NCBI GenBank assembly: GCA_034431435.1
Contig: DAOUDG010000109.1
Span: forward strand, 1-64,000
DNA: 64,000 bases
Reading direction: 5' to 3'
Source of the DNA: JAHCIE01 sp034431435
GTDB lineage: Bacteria > Chloroflexota > Anaerolineae > Epilineales > JAHCIE01
Position numbers and translations under genes: made by a program. Below, one piece after another: positions 1 through 9,035 of this stretch. Position 1 is the stretch's first letter; each line of letters opens with the position of its first letter. Under the pieces are notes generated by a model, which was not told the DNA's origin, did no database searches, and saw only the letters and a list, made by a program, of their open reading frames with translations.

Positions 1-1310
1 GTCCCTGGCGACCCTATTCCCCTTCGCCTCCAGCTCACTAGCCATGGACCAGGGCGTCCTGCTGGGTATCGCCCGCCACAACCACTCGCCGGTCATCGTC
101 GACCCCTTCGACCCGAGCCTGGAGAATGCCAACCTGGTGGTCTTCGCCAAGTCGGGGGCGGGCAAGAGCTACTTCACCAAGCTCGTCCTCCTGCGCAGCC
201 TGCTGCGGGACGTGGACTGCCTGGTCATCGACCCCGAGGACGAGTACGCGCGGGTGTGCCAGGCGGTGGGCGGCCAGATGGTGCGCCTTTCGGCCGCGTC
301 CGACCACCGCCTCAACCCCTTCGATCTGCCGCCCCCTGATCAGGGCGCCGGCGCCCGCGATGGGCTGGCTGAGCAGGTGGCCTCGCTGCTCAGCCTCCTC
401 GACCTGATGCTGGCTGAGCGGGGCGGGACCGTGAGCGTCGGGGAGCGCGCCGTCCTCGACCACGCCGTCTACGCCACCTACGCCCAGGCGGGCATCACCC
501 CCGACCCGGCCACGCATACCCGCCCCGCCCCCCTGCTGCGCGACCTACACCGGGTACTTTCCCAGCGGCCCCGACGCCGAGAGCCAGAGCCTGGCCGCCC
601 GCCTGCGGCGCTACGTGGACGGCTCCCTGGCCGGCCTGTTCGACGGCCCGACCAACGTCCACCTCGACCGTCGCCTGACCGTGTTCAACATCCAGGCCCT
701 GGAGACCGAGCTGCGCCCCCTGGCCATCCACCTCATCGCGGGCTTCGTCTGGGGCCAGGCGCAGCGGGTCCGCCGCCCGCGTCTGCTGGTGGTCGACGAG
801 GCCTGGACGCTGATGCAGTACGCGGAGGGCGGGGCCTTCCTGGCCACCATGGCGCGGCGGGCGCGCAAGTACTACCTGGGATTGGTGACCATCACCCAGG
901 ACGTGGCCGACTTCCTGGGCGCCGAGCATGGGCGGACGGTCCTGTCCAACGCCGCCCTCAAGCTCCTAATGAAGCAGGACAGCACGACGGTCGAGCCGGT
1001 CGTGGCGGCCTTCGGCCTGTCGGTCGAGGAGCGCCAGTTTCTGCTAGGCGCAGCCAAGGGCGAGGGGCTGTTCTTCGCCCGCGGCAGCCACGTGGCCCTC
1101 CAGGTGGAGGCCAGTCCTCAGGAGCACCGCCTGGTCACCACCGCGCCCCGCGAGCTGGCCGAACGCGAGGTCGCTCCGCGAGAGGGTGCGCCAGGCGGAG
1201 CGACCAGGACGCCGGACGTCGACGGTGAGACCCAACCCTGGCAGCTGGAGCTCGTGGGCGAACCTCAGGCTCCTGCCGGAGAGGAGGGCCGCCGTGTCCA
1301 CCGAGCATGA
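1..1310 (+). CDS. VirB4-family conjugation ATPase, 5' partial, frameshifted
   Basis: Conjugation-channel ATPase of the VirB4/TraC type, expected to power type IV secretion at the membrane. The reading frame is open from base 2, before the first ATG at 44, so the N-terminal part lies outside the window. Walker A is FAKSGAGKSY, encoded near 147-176; Walker B is LLVVDEAW, encoded near 783-807. The protein begins in the frame of base 44 and continues in the frame of base 615; the switch falls at about 545-575, where PDAESQSLAARLRRYV resumes the family pattern. Removing one base there would give one continuous ORF to the TGA at 1308. It overlaps the next small gene by 17 bases and belongs to the integrative element. 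Family call is firm; whether the shift is real or a sequence error is open. Confidence 0.85.
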
Positions 1311-1539
1311 CCGTGTTGAGCTGCGGGCCGCTGTCCTGATCTACGGCGACCGCCTCGGCTGGCCCACCCCGCAGATTATCCAGTTCACCGAGGCCCTCAC
1401 CGGCTGCCCCTGGCATCGCTGCCGCGCCCCGGAGTTCCTGGCCGTGCTCGACGAGTACCTGATGATCCTGGACGTCCTGGCGGCCAAGCAGCGCCGCCAC
1501 GGCGAGCCACAAGGAGGTGAGTATGGGTTTCCTGCGTAA
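1294..1539 (+). CDS. small hypothetical protein of the conjugative element
   Basis: An 81-residue protein not recognised as a known family. The GTG at 1294 is chosen because a purine-rich GGAGAGGAGGG stretch precedes it and it overlaps the end of the VirB4 gene by 17 bases, as in a translationally coupled operon. Codon third positions are strongly G/C, like its neighbours, which supports real coding. The sequence (STEHDRVELRAAV, then a mixed helical segment with WHRC) has no signal peptide or membrane span. Its end overlaps the start of the downstream coupling-ATPase gene. It may be an accessory conjugation protein, but nothing in the sequence shows a function. Confidence 0.6.
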   Translation: MSTEHDRVELRAAVLIYGDRLGWPTPQIIQFTEALTGCPWHRCRAPEFLAVLDEYLMILDVLAAKQRRHGEPQGGEYGFPA

Positions 1540-4265
1540 GTTCCCCGATCTGACCCCGCCCTTCCTGGCGGAGATCGTCACCCCGCGCGTCAACGCCGCG
1601 CCCCTCTCCGCCATGCAGACCTGCCTGGCCGGGATCGCCCTGGCCGAGCCGGTCAGCCTGGAGCTGTGGGGCACGTCCCGCCGCCGCTGGTTCCTGGCCC
1701 GCGCCCATACCGACCTGGCGCACGCGCATCTCACCAGCGCCCTGGGGGCCGCCTACCCCCAGGCCGAGCTGCGCGTCCTGGACCTGGCCCAGCGCCCGCG
1801 GCTCGACCCGGCTGTCCTACGGGCTGAAGAGCAGGTGCGAGCCTGCGAGCTGGTCCTGGAGGAGCCGCCCTACCTGCCCCTTCGCATCTTCGAGGACGGG
1901 CGGGGCGACGTGGGGCGTAGCCTGGATCCCCTGGTGGGGGTTCTGGCGGCTCTAGGCAGCCTGCCCGACGGCTGGCGCGCTGTCAGCCAGATCGTCCTCG
2001 CCCCGGCCCCCGAGACGTGGGCGGCCCCCTACAAGACCCTGGCCCTGACCCCACCTCCTTCCCTTCAGCGCCAGTCGTCCCAGGCCGACACCTCCCTCAC
2101 CCCGGTCTTCCTGCTGGCCGGGGCCATGCTCCTGCTTGCGTTCGGCGTGTGGACCTATCAGCAGGTTCTCGACGGCGCCTGGCTGTCCCTGGCGGGCGCC
2201 TTGCTCCTGGTGGCCCTGCTCCTGTGGCCCGCCGTGCGCCTGGCGCGCCGCCTGCTCCACAAGCCCGTCTACGACCCCCAGCTGGTGGGGGACAAGATCG
2301 CCTATCCGGCCTTCCGCTGTCAGCTGCGCCTGGCCGTCTTCGCGCCCAAGGACGCCCCGCCTCAGCAGGTCGAGGCCCACCTGGCGCGCCTGGTGGTCGC
2401 CTACCGCCCCTTCCACCGCCCCAGCGGCAACCGCTTCCAGGCCCGCTGGCTACCCGACCGGGACCTGAGGCTGGATCAGGCGCGCTTCATCGGCGCGTCG
2501 CATCAGCGCACCCTGCTCAACGTGCGGGAGCTGGCCGGGTTGTGGCACATCCCCCGCGTCGAGACCGACCTGCCCCTGGTCGAGCGCACCGCCGCCCGCC
2601 GCTGGCTGCCCCTGCCCCCCCCCCGTCTCGCGCGGCTGCCAGGTCGGGGTATCGACCCACCAGGGGCGCAGCGTCCCCGTCGCCCTATCCGACGACCTGC
2701 TCCAGCGCCACCTGCTCCTGGTGGCCAAGACCCGCCGCGGCAAGTCGTCCCTCCTCCTTCATCTGGCTCGCTGCCTGATGACCGCCTCGCCTCGGTCGCT
2801 CCCCCGTGGTCTCGTCATGGTCGATCCCCACCAGGACCTGGCCCAGGCGGCCCTGGGGCTCGTGCCCCCCGACCGCCACGACCGGGTCGTCTACCTGGAC
2901 GTGGCCGAGATCCACCGACCCTTCGGCCTCAACCTCCTGGACGTGGGGCTGGGCTGGGACCGGGATCAGGCGGTCGGTAACGTGCTGCGGGTGTTCCGCC
3001 GCGAGTTCGACCGCTTCTGGGGGCCGCGCATGGAGGACGCCTTCCGCTTCGCCCTGCTGACCCTGTACGCGGCCAACGAGGCCCTGGTCGCCATCGACCC
3101 ACTGGGCCGCGCCCGCCAGTACACCATCCTCGACGCCCCAACGGTGCTCGCCGAGGACCGCTTCCGCCGCCACGTCCTGACCCTCGCCGACGACCCCCTT
3201 CTGAGCGCCTACTGGCAGAGCTACTTCGAGAGCCTCGACCAGCGCCTGCGGACGGAGATCATCAACCCGGTGCAGACCAAGGTGCAGCGCTTCGTCGGCA
3301 GCCGCGTGGCGCGCCTCATCGTCGGGCAGCCCGTCTCGACCATCGATCCGGCGGGATGGCTGCGAGAGGGGGCCATCGTCATCGTCAACACGGCCAAGGG
3401 GGTGGTGGGGGAGGATACGGCGGCCCTCATTGGCGGCACGCTCCTCAACCTGGTCAGCCTGGCTATTGGCGCCCAGGCGGCCTTGCCTCCCGCCTCGCGC
3501 CGCCACACCACCCTCATCGTCGACGAGTTCCACACCCTGCGCAGCGTGGACTACGAAGCGATCCTGTCGGAGCAGGCCAAGTACGGGGCGAACCTGGTGC
3601 TGGCGACCCAGAGCCTGGCCCGTCTGGAGGCCAACTCGAGCGAGGGGGGGCCGAGCCTGCGGGCCGTGCTCTTCGCCAACCTGGATGGGTTGTTCGCCTT
3701 CCAGACGAGCGCCGAGGATGCCGAGTACCTGGCGGCGGAGCTGGGCAGCGGGGTGGAGGTCGAGGACCTGATCGGCCTGCCCCACTACACCTGCTACGCC
3801 GCCCTGACGCTGGGGGGGGAGCGGCAGCCGCCCTTCTCGCTGAGCCTGGCCAAGCCGCCCGCCTCCGATCCGGCCCTGGCCGAGACCCTGGCGGCGCAGT
3901 CGCGCCAGCGCTACGGGCGGTCGGCCCTCAGCGTCGAGCAGGAGTTGCTGGGGCGGCTCCAGGTGGTGGAGGCGGCGCGGGAGGCGGAGGCGAAGACGGT
4001 CCACCCACCGGGCCAGGGGCAGGGCGAGCCTCGCGAGGGGAGGCCGTCGAGCCTGCCCACCCCGCCCGATGCGAACAAGGGGCCCAAACCGGGCAAGAAG
4101 TCCAAGAAGGGGTCGGCGCGCAATGAGAACCGCCCCCGAAAAGGGGAGACGGGGTCGCACCAGGCCGGGCTGGGCCTCTCCCCCTCGTCAACAACCCCTG
4201 ACGAAGGCGGCCAACCGCCGGCCGAGGCGGACGATGAGGCCGAAGGGGCAGGGGGCGCCGCGTGA
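1523..4265 (+). CDS. VirD4/TraG-like coupling ATPase, frame broken at a C10 tract
   Basis: Membrane-anchored DNA-translocation ATPase, probably the coupling protein delivering DNA to the VirB4 channel. ATG 1523 (or GTG 1517) follows AAGGAGGTGA. Residues about 195-240 form two membrane spans (LTPVFLLAGAMLLLAFGVW and LAGALLLVALLLWP). The ATPase domain has Walker A VAKTRRGKSS, Walker B LIVDEFH and an ATQSLARL motif. The N-terminal part is in one frame up to ten consecutive C at 2615-2624; the ATPase part continues in another. With nine C the ORF would be continuous for about 913 residues. The C-terminal tail is Lys/Pro/Gly-rich and disordered. It overlaps the next gene by 4 bases (GTGA). It could also be described as HerA/FtsK-like. 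Confidence 0.8.
2615..2624 (+). repeat. C10 homopolymer at frame break
   Basis: Ten consecutive C inside the coupling-ATPase gene, exactly where the frame of the N-terminal half must change to that of the ATPase half. Nine C would restore one ORF. It could be a sequencing miscount or a slippery, phase-variable tract. Confidence 0.75.
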
Positions 4266-6058
4266 GCCGCGCGACGTGGGGGGAGGCGTTGGCGCAGCGC
4301 GACCGCCTGTCGCCGCTGGACAGGAACCTGGTGCGGCTGCTGGCCCGCCTGCCCTGGCTGTCGGCGGACCTGGCGGCGCCCCTGGTGGGCCGCTCGGGCC
4401 ATGAGATCCGCCGCCACCTGGCGCGGCTGCGCGCGGCGGGCCTCGTCGGCGGCCTGCGCCACACCTTGCGCCCACGGGACGTCACCGCCCTGCACTACCT
4501 GACCGACCTGGGGCTGGCCGTCCTGGCCCTGGAGGTGGACCTGAACGTACGCGAGGTGGCGATGCGGCTGCGGCTCGACCGGGACGGCCTGCTGGCCCGC
4601 GCGCCAGACCTACGCCACCGGCTGGCGGCCTATGAGCTGCTCGGGGCTGTGGCCGGCTCGCGCCCTGGGCCGCCCAGCCTGCTGGCCTGGCTGCAGCCCT
4701 GGCGGGGTCAGGTGCGCCTGCCGGGGCGGAGGGCGGAGGCGAAGGTGCACGTTCCCGCCTACGCGGCGCTGGGGTGGGCGACGGGCTGTCTGAAGGTGTG
4801 GCTCGTGCCCGACCTGGCAACCTTCCCGCTGGCGGTGTACCATCGCCTGCTGGACCGCCTGGCCCTCTGGAGCCGGGTACGTCGCGAACCGCCCATCCTG
4901 GTTGTGGCGGCTTCGAGCGTCGAACGCGCTGTGTTGTGGCGCGAGGCTCTGGCTAGGGTCTGCGCTCGTCGCCATGCCGCCTCCCTGCCAGCTGTCATCT
5001 CCACGTGGGCTGCCTTGCGAGAAGACCTGGCGCCGCTGGGGGACCTGCCCCTGCGAACGCCATCCGAGGCGGCGCGCCTGACGCAGTGGCTTCACGCCCA
5101 GCCCCTCGCACTGCCGCCGCCCTCCCAGCGGCTGCCCCGCCTGGTCGGTGACCTCCGCGCCCACCACGCGCCTCGCGCCGCCCGCGCCCGCCTGGGGGCG
5201 GCGGCTCTCGCCCTGGCGCCCCAGGATTACACTCTCCTGGACGTGGTGGCCCACCATCCGTTTCTGACCGCCGCGGACCTCACCCTTCTGCTGGGCTGGG
5301 CGCCGCGCTGGACGCGGCAGCGGGTCGCCCGCCTGGACCACCTCGGACTGCTGCGAGGGCTGACCGCCGACGAGGTGGGCGAGGAGAAGGCCGCCCTGAG
5401 TCTCCTCGAAGCGTCGCTCGTAGGCGTAGCCGTCGTTGCGGCCCATCACGGGCTGCCCTTCGCCAGCGCCGTTACCGTCGAAGGGCTAGCGGGTGGTGGG
5501 CCGGAGAAGCCCGTCGGCCTACGCGCCAAGCTGGTCCAGACCCTCGACCACACCCTGGGCGTCAACCGCTTCTTCCTGGACGCCTCCCGCGCCGCTCTTC
5601 GTCGCCGAGAGCGGGGCCACGACGATGCCCTGGTGGAGTGGCGTAGCGCCGCTGCGTGCGCCACTCGGCTGATCCGGCCCGACGGCTACGGCGTCTACCG
5701 CTGCGACGGGCGCCTCTTCGGCTTCTTCCTGGAGTATGACCGGGGCACGATGAAGCGCCGCCAGTACTGGCGCAAGTTCGCTGCCTATCACACCTACCTC
5801 GAACGACGTCTGTTCGAGCGGGACTACCAGGGAATGCCCACCATCCTGGTGGTCACAACGACGGAGCGGGCCGAGGCGTGCATTCTCGAGGCCCTGGGGC
5901 AGGTGGGTAGGACTCGCGCCACGCGCCTGCCGGTCCTGGTCACACGCCAGTGGCGGCTGGACGACCCGCGCCAGTCCGACGGCCTGCTCGCCCCCATCTG
6001 GCGTGCGGCCCACGAGGAACAGGCTTCCGCAGGAAGACGGCCCTGGCCAATGACATGA
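4262..6058 (+). CDS. replication-relaxation family protein
   Basis: A 598-residue protein resembling the replication-relaxation (Replic_Relax) family found on conjugative and integrative elements, thought to act in element DNA processing or replication. The N-terminus has winged-helix character (residues 15-75, LVRLLARLPWLSADLAAPLV and RHLARLRAAGLV), and a second similar segment lies near 325-365 (FLTAADLTLLLGW). The C-terminal region carries the family signature: HTLGVNRFFLD, EWRSAAAC, RPDGYGVYRC and FGFFLEYDRGTMKRRQY, then a Tyr/Glu-rich segment and PTILVVTTTERAE. GTG 4262 overlaps the preceding stop as GTGA, so translation is probably coupled. No classical relaxase is visible in the window, so this protein may supply that role; that is inference. 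Confidence 0.75.
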   Translation: MSRATWGEALAQRDRLSPLDRNLVRLLARLPWLSADLAAPLVGRSGHEIRRHLARLRAAGLVGGLRHTLRPRDVTALHYLTDLGLAVLALEVDLNVREVAMRLRLDRDGLLARAPDLRHRLAAYELLGAVAGSRPGPPSLLAWLQPWRGQVRLPGRRAEAKVHVPAYAALGWATGCLKVWLVPDLATFPLAVYHRLLDRLALWSRVRREPPILVVAASSVERAVLWREALARVCARRHAASLPAVISTWAALREDLAPLGDLPLRTPSEAARLTQWLHAQPLALPPPSQRLPRLVGDLRAHHAPRAARARLGAAALALAPQDYTLLDVVAHHPFLTAADLTLLLGWAPRWTRQRVARLDHLGLLRGLTADEVGEEKAALSLLEASLVGVAVVAAHHGLPFASAVTVEGLAGGGPEKPVGLRAKLVQTLDHTLGVNRFFLDASRAALRRRERGHDDALVEWRSAAACATRLIRPDGYGVYRCDGRLFGFFLEYDRGTMKRRQYWRKFAAYHTYLERRLFERDYQGMPTILVVTTTERAEACILEALGQVGRTRATRLPVLVTRQWRLDDPRQSDGLLAPIWRAAHEEQASAGRRPWPMT

Positions 6059-6116
6059 TCTCGGCCTCACCTCAGTCGAAGGCTAGATGAACCTCTTGCA
6101 AAGCGGTAACGGAACG

Positions 6117-6263
6117 ATGAAGCAGAGCGATGCTCTTGGCGTAAGTGTTCCGAAGCGAGAACATGTCGCCCGTGCGGCGGGAGCTGTCTCGAATCGTGTT
6201 GGTGTGCAACCAGGCTGGCTGCAAGCGGAGCTTAGTCGGGTGGAATGGCTTACTCACCAGTAG
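6117..6263 (+). CDS. possible small ORF in the element control region
   Basis: A 48-codon ORF (begins MKQSDALGVSVPKREH, ends WLTHQ) between the replication-relaxation gene and the next small ORF. It has only a weak ribosome site (GGAACG) and mixed third-position base use, so coding status is uncertain. It sits in a visibly less GC-rich stretch, like the recombinase, not like the conjugation genes. No family was recognised. Confidence 0.25.
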   Translation: MKQSDALGVSVPKREHVARAAGAVSNRVGVQPGWLQAELSRVEWLTHQ

Positions 6264-6279
6264 CCAGAGGAGCAGAGAA

Positions 6280-6513
6280 ATGACCTTCGTCGAAATCGCC
6301 ACTGAGCTAACGCCGCGCGAGCGGGGTCGCCTGTCCGCCGCCCTGGACTTCATCCTGGAGATGCTGCCCGAACTCGAGGCAGAGGCTACTGAGATGAATC
6401 AGGCCTCATCATCATCCGGCTCCCCGGACGGATCGGGCGTCAACAAGGCATCTAAGTCCTCTCGGCGAAAGCGCCGCGCTTTGGCGCCCTGTAGTGTGTA
6501 CGACCTCAAATGA
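6280..6513 (+). CDS. small hypothetical protein, convergent with excisionase
   Basis: A 77-residue protein starting MTFVEIATELTPRERGRL. ATG 6280 is preceded by AGAGGAGCAGAGAA, a good ribosome site, and third codon positions are G/C-rich through about 6400, which supports coding. The first half is predicted helical and acidic (FILEMLPELEAEA); the tail is Ser-rich then basic (KSSRRKRRA). The last 115 bases run antisense to the excisionase-like gene, so at least one C-terminus is doubtful. It may be a small regulator of excision or copy number, but there is no direct evidence. Confidence 0.45.
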   Translation: MTFVEIATELTPRERGRLSAALDFILEMLPELEAEATEMNQASSSSGSPDGSGVNKASKSSRRKRRALAPCSVYDLK

Positions 6514-6617
6514 CCCTTGCGAACAAGTTCGTACAGAGTCGGTTTCGAGATGCGCAAATAGTCACAGGCTTCCTGGACATTGAACCACGTCTGGGAGGGG
6601 GACTTGTGCTCACTCAC
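6399..6617 (-). CDS. excisionase-like HTH DNA-binding protein
   Basis: A 72-residue protein with a single MerR-like helix-turn-helix of the HTH_17/excisionase type: WFNVQEACDYLRISKPTLYE, then LVRKGHLRSY and RRFRREDLDALL, ending in a short acidic tail. Such proteins often serve as recombination directionality factors for integrases or as repressors. It starts with GTG at 6617, diverging from the serine recombinase gene 107 bases away, and the intervening DNA holds a strong promoter facing the recombinase. A role in switching the recombinase between integration and excision, or in repressing it, is inferred from this position. Overlap with the opposing 6280-6513 ORF is 115 bases. Confidence 0.75.
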   Translation of the reverse strand: MSEHKSPSQTWFNVQEACDYLRISKPTLYELVRKGHLRSYTLQGAKARRFRREDLDALLTPDPSGEPDDDEA

Positions 6618-6640
6618 GGCGGTACCTTATTTTACTTGAT

Positions 6641-6668
6641 TTGACTTTATATTCCGAAGACCTATAAT
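6641..6668 (+). promoter_or_regulatory. sigma70-type promoter of the recombinase gene
   Basis: TTGACT at 6641-6646 and a perfect TATAAT at 6663-6668, 16 bases apart, in an AT-rich pocket. Transcription would start near 6675, about 50 bases before the TTG start at 6725. The pocket also separates the divergent excisionase gene, so both could be controlled here. Confidence 0.7.
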
Positions 6669-6724
6669 CAGTAGGGAAGTGCTCGAGGTCGATCGTGTCT
6701 CCCTGACAGTGAAAGGAGCCTGCA

Positions 6725-8455
6725 TTGGATCGCTCCACCAGTCTCACCGAGTTGATCACACAGTTGGTAACGGGTATCACAGGCTCACCGACCACCGTCC
6801 TTGGCGATCCGCGTGGAGAACCCTCTTTCGCCTATGTCCGCGTTTCCTCATCCGGCCAGGCCGAGGAAGGACGCTCGGGGTTGCCTCGTCAGTTGGCACA
6901 CATCCACGAGAGGGCACAGGAGACGCACTTGGCGGTTCCCGCGTCGCTGGTGTACTCCGATGACCATTCAGGCTTTGAGTTCGAGACGCGTCCCGGCTTG
7001 CAGAGACTCCTTGCAGAGATCCGGCAACCGAGGCGCCCCGCCCATCATCTGGTTATCGAGTACCTCGATCGCCTGTCTCGCAACGCGCGATGGCATCAAG
7101 GTTATCTCCTGGACTTGTTCGCTAGTCAGAACGTCCAAGTGCACTTCTGGCGGGCTTTCAACTCCGAGATAGAGCGTGCCGTCATGGGGGCCATTAGCGA
7201 GCAAGGGATGCGCCAGGAAATCGAGCGGATGGTCCAGGGTACGCGGCATAAGGCGGAGACAGGGCGCATCACGTCCAAGAGACCAGCTTACGGCTATCAG
7301 TTTGTCGATTCAGAGGGACGTCCAGCCACTGATCCATCGTCGGACTTCCGCAAGAACACCCACTATGCCATTCAGCCTGACGAAGCTGCGATCATGCGCG
7401 AGGTCTATGAGCGAATCGGCTTGAGAGGCGAGTCACTATATGAGGTGGTAGAGGATTTGATCAAGCGACAGGTCCCTCCAGCCAAAGGGGCTCGTAACTG
7501 GTTCACCAGTCACATGAGTAAACTTCTATACAACCCTGTCTACAAGGGCGAATTCGTGGCTAACCGCTATTATACCCAGAAAGAGTGGAGCGAGAGAGCG
7601 CAGCGCATGGTCCTGCGCCAGCGCCAGCGCCCTAAGTACGAGTGGATTATCGTTCCTGTGCCCGCGATAGTCACCCCGGATCTCTGGGAAGCAACACACG
7701 ATGCTCTCAGGCGGAACTACAGGCACTCGTCGCGGAATGCTCAGGTAGAGTGCCTTCTGCTCGGCTTCCTCCGCTGCGCTCGCTGCGGCTCGGCCTTCAC
7801 GGGTGGCGCCATGACAGGACCTCACGTTGATGGCAAGAAGACCAAAGGGGGCTACATCTGTCGTACCTGGTCACTGCCGCCAACTCTCCGTGAATCGGTC
7901 TGTTGTCGCTCGCCCTACATTCGGGCTGAGAACATCGATCATCATGTGTGGGATGCCGTCTGCCAGATCATCACTGACCCTGACCTGGTCACCAGCTATC
8001 TTCAAGAGAAGGTTCAGGACGATGCTAGCAGCGGACCGTCGGATCATCTCGCCTACGTCGATCGGCAGATCGCCGCCTGTGAACGAGAAGATCACCAGTG
8101 GGATCGCGCCTTCGCCGGTGAGATTCTAACTTTGGATGAGTATAAGGCCAAGAAGGGGAATGTGCGCCAGCGTCTGGAGATGCTCGTGGGGGAGCGGGCA
8201 GCGCTACAACAGAAAGTAGAAGACGCGCGCGAGATTGAGCGGAAGCAAGAGATTGTCCGCCAGCAGCTAGAACGGATTCGGGCGGGGGGATTCGCTCGCG
8301 ACATGCCCTTCAAGGCCAAACGTCGCCTGATGAGCATGCTCATCGACAGGGTGGTCATTGACACCGCGGATAAGTGGTTTAGACTCGAAGGGGTGATCAA
8401 GGGTACATACAATTACGGTGATGCGCGCCCGTTTGAGTCTATATCTGGCCTCTGA
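6725..8455 (+). CDS. large serine recombinase (integrase)
   Basis: Site-specific recombinase of 576 residues that would integrate and excise the element. After a 35-residue extension comes the resolvase-type catalytic domain: FAYVRVSSSGQ with the probable nucleophile Ser41, and EYLDRLSRNARW. It is followed by a recombinase domain (KRPAYGY) and a zinc-ribbon segment (RCARCG, then Cys residues in YICRTW and CCRSPYI), and a coiled-coil-rich C-terminus. TTG 6725 is preceded by AAAGGAG. Base composition is visibly less GC-rich than either flank. The last codons and the TGA lie within the comM remnant, so the integration junction coincides with the 3' end of this gene. Confidence 0.92.
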   Translation: MDRSTSLTELITQLVTGITGSPTTVLGDPRGEPSFAYVRVSSSGQAEEGRSGLPRQLAHIHERAQETHLAVPASLVYSDDHSGFEFETRPGLQRLLAEIRQPRRPAHHLVIEYLDRLSRNARWHQGYLLDLFASQNVQVHFWRAFNSEIERAVMGAISEQGMRQEIERMVQGTRHKAETGRITSKRPAYGYQFVDSEGRPATDPSSDFRKNTHYAIQPDEAAIMREVYERIGLRGESLYEVVEDLIKRQVPPAKGARNWFTSHMSKLLYNPVYKGEFVANRYYTQKEWSERAQRMVLRQRQRPKYEWIIVPVPAIVTPDLWEATHDALRRNYRHSSRNAQVECLLLGFLRCARCGSAFTGGAMTGPHVDGKKTKGGYICRTWSLPPTLRESVCCRSPYIRAENIDHHVWDAVCQIITDPDLVTSYLQEKVQDDASSGPSDHLAYVDRQIAACEREDHQWDRAFAGEILTLDEYKAKKGNVRQRLEMLVGERAALQQKVEDAREIERKQEIVRQQLERIRAGGFARDMPFKAKRRLMSMLIDRVVIDTADKWFRLEGVIKGTYNYGDARPFESISGL

Positions 8456-9035
8456 TGTGCATGTAGTCGGTGGCGTAAGGCGGCTCGCTGTCGTCCAGGT
8501 CGAATCGGGGCTTCGTGGGCTGCAGGCGGCGCAGGCCCTGGAGGTGGGAGGCAAGCTCCGGCAGCGTCGCTATACCGTAGACATTGAGGCCCTCGACCAG
8601 AGCTGCCTCGGCGGCGTCGGCGGCGGGGACGTAGAGAGTCTGGATGCCGTGGTCGCGGGCGACGACGGCCATAGGCAATACGCCGTCGGTGTGCCGGACG
8701 GCCCCGTCGAGGGATAGCTCGCCCAGGAAGGCGGCGTTATCGACAGGCCAGAGTTGCTCGGTCGCCATGAGAAGGCCGACGGCGATGGGCAGGTCGTAGG
8801 CGGGGCCTTCCTTGCGCACGTCGGCCGGGGCGAGGTTGACGGTCATCCGGCCGCGAGGGAAGATGAGGCCGTTGTTGGCGATGGCTGCCCGTACCCGCTC
8901 CTTGCTCTCGTTGACGGCCGCGTCGGGCAGGCCGACGATGACGAAGGAGGTCATGCCGGCCGCAATATCTACCTCGACGGCGACGAGATGGCCCTCCAGG
9001 CCGACAAGCGCACAGCTTTGAACCTTAGCAAGCAT
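8439..9035 (-). pseudogene. comM: comM/yifB, 5' part only, cut by element integration
   Basis: N-terminal 196-198 residues of a ComM/YifB-type Mg-chelatase-like AAA+ protein, which in other bacteria helps branch migration during natural transformation. It starts MLAKVQSCALVGLEGHLV and contains the family segments SFVIVGLPDAAVNESKERVR and RKEGPAYDLPIA. It stops right after HIRGQ, the conserved stretch that precedes the ATPase domain; the next codons are ATA TAG. Family members are about 500 residues, so Walker A/B and the C-terminus are missing and should lie beyond the left end of the element. A possible weak promoter (TTGACG at 9100-9095, TACCCT at 9077-9072) precedes it. It is inactive unless the element excises. 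Confidence 0.88.
8441..8455. other. right attachment junction (att) of the integrated element
   Basis: Boundary between element and comM. On the comM strand the conserved codons ATC AGA GGC CAG (8456-8445) are followed by unrelated sequence and a stop, while on the plus strand the recombinase gene reads into the same bases. The crossover must lie within or beside this CTGGCCTCTGAT stretch; the exact core needs the left junction, which is outside the window. Confidence 0.7.

Noticed and set aside
540..2640. Programmed ribosomal frameshifting in VirB4 and the coupling ATPase
   Set aside because: No typical slippery heptamer with downstream pseudoknot was seen; an indel or homopolymer miscount is simpler, though not excluded.
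2685..4160. Long minus-strand ORF opposite the coupling ATPase
   Set aside because: It is an antisense shadow in GC-rich DNA; the plus-strand frame has Walker motifs and proper codon bias, the minus frame has neither.
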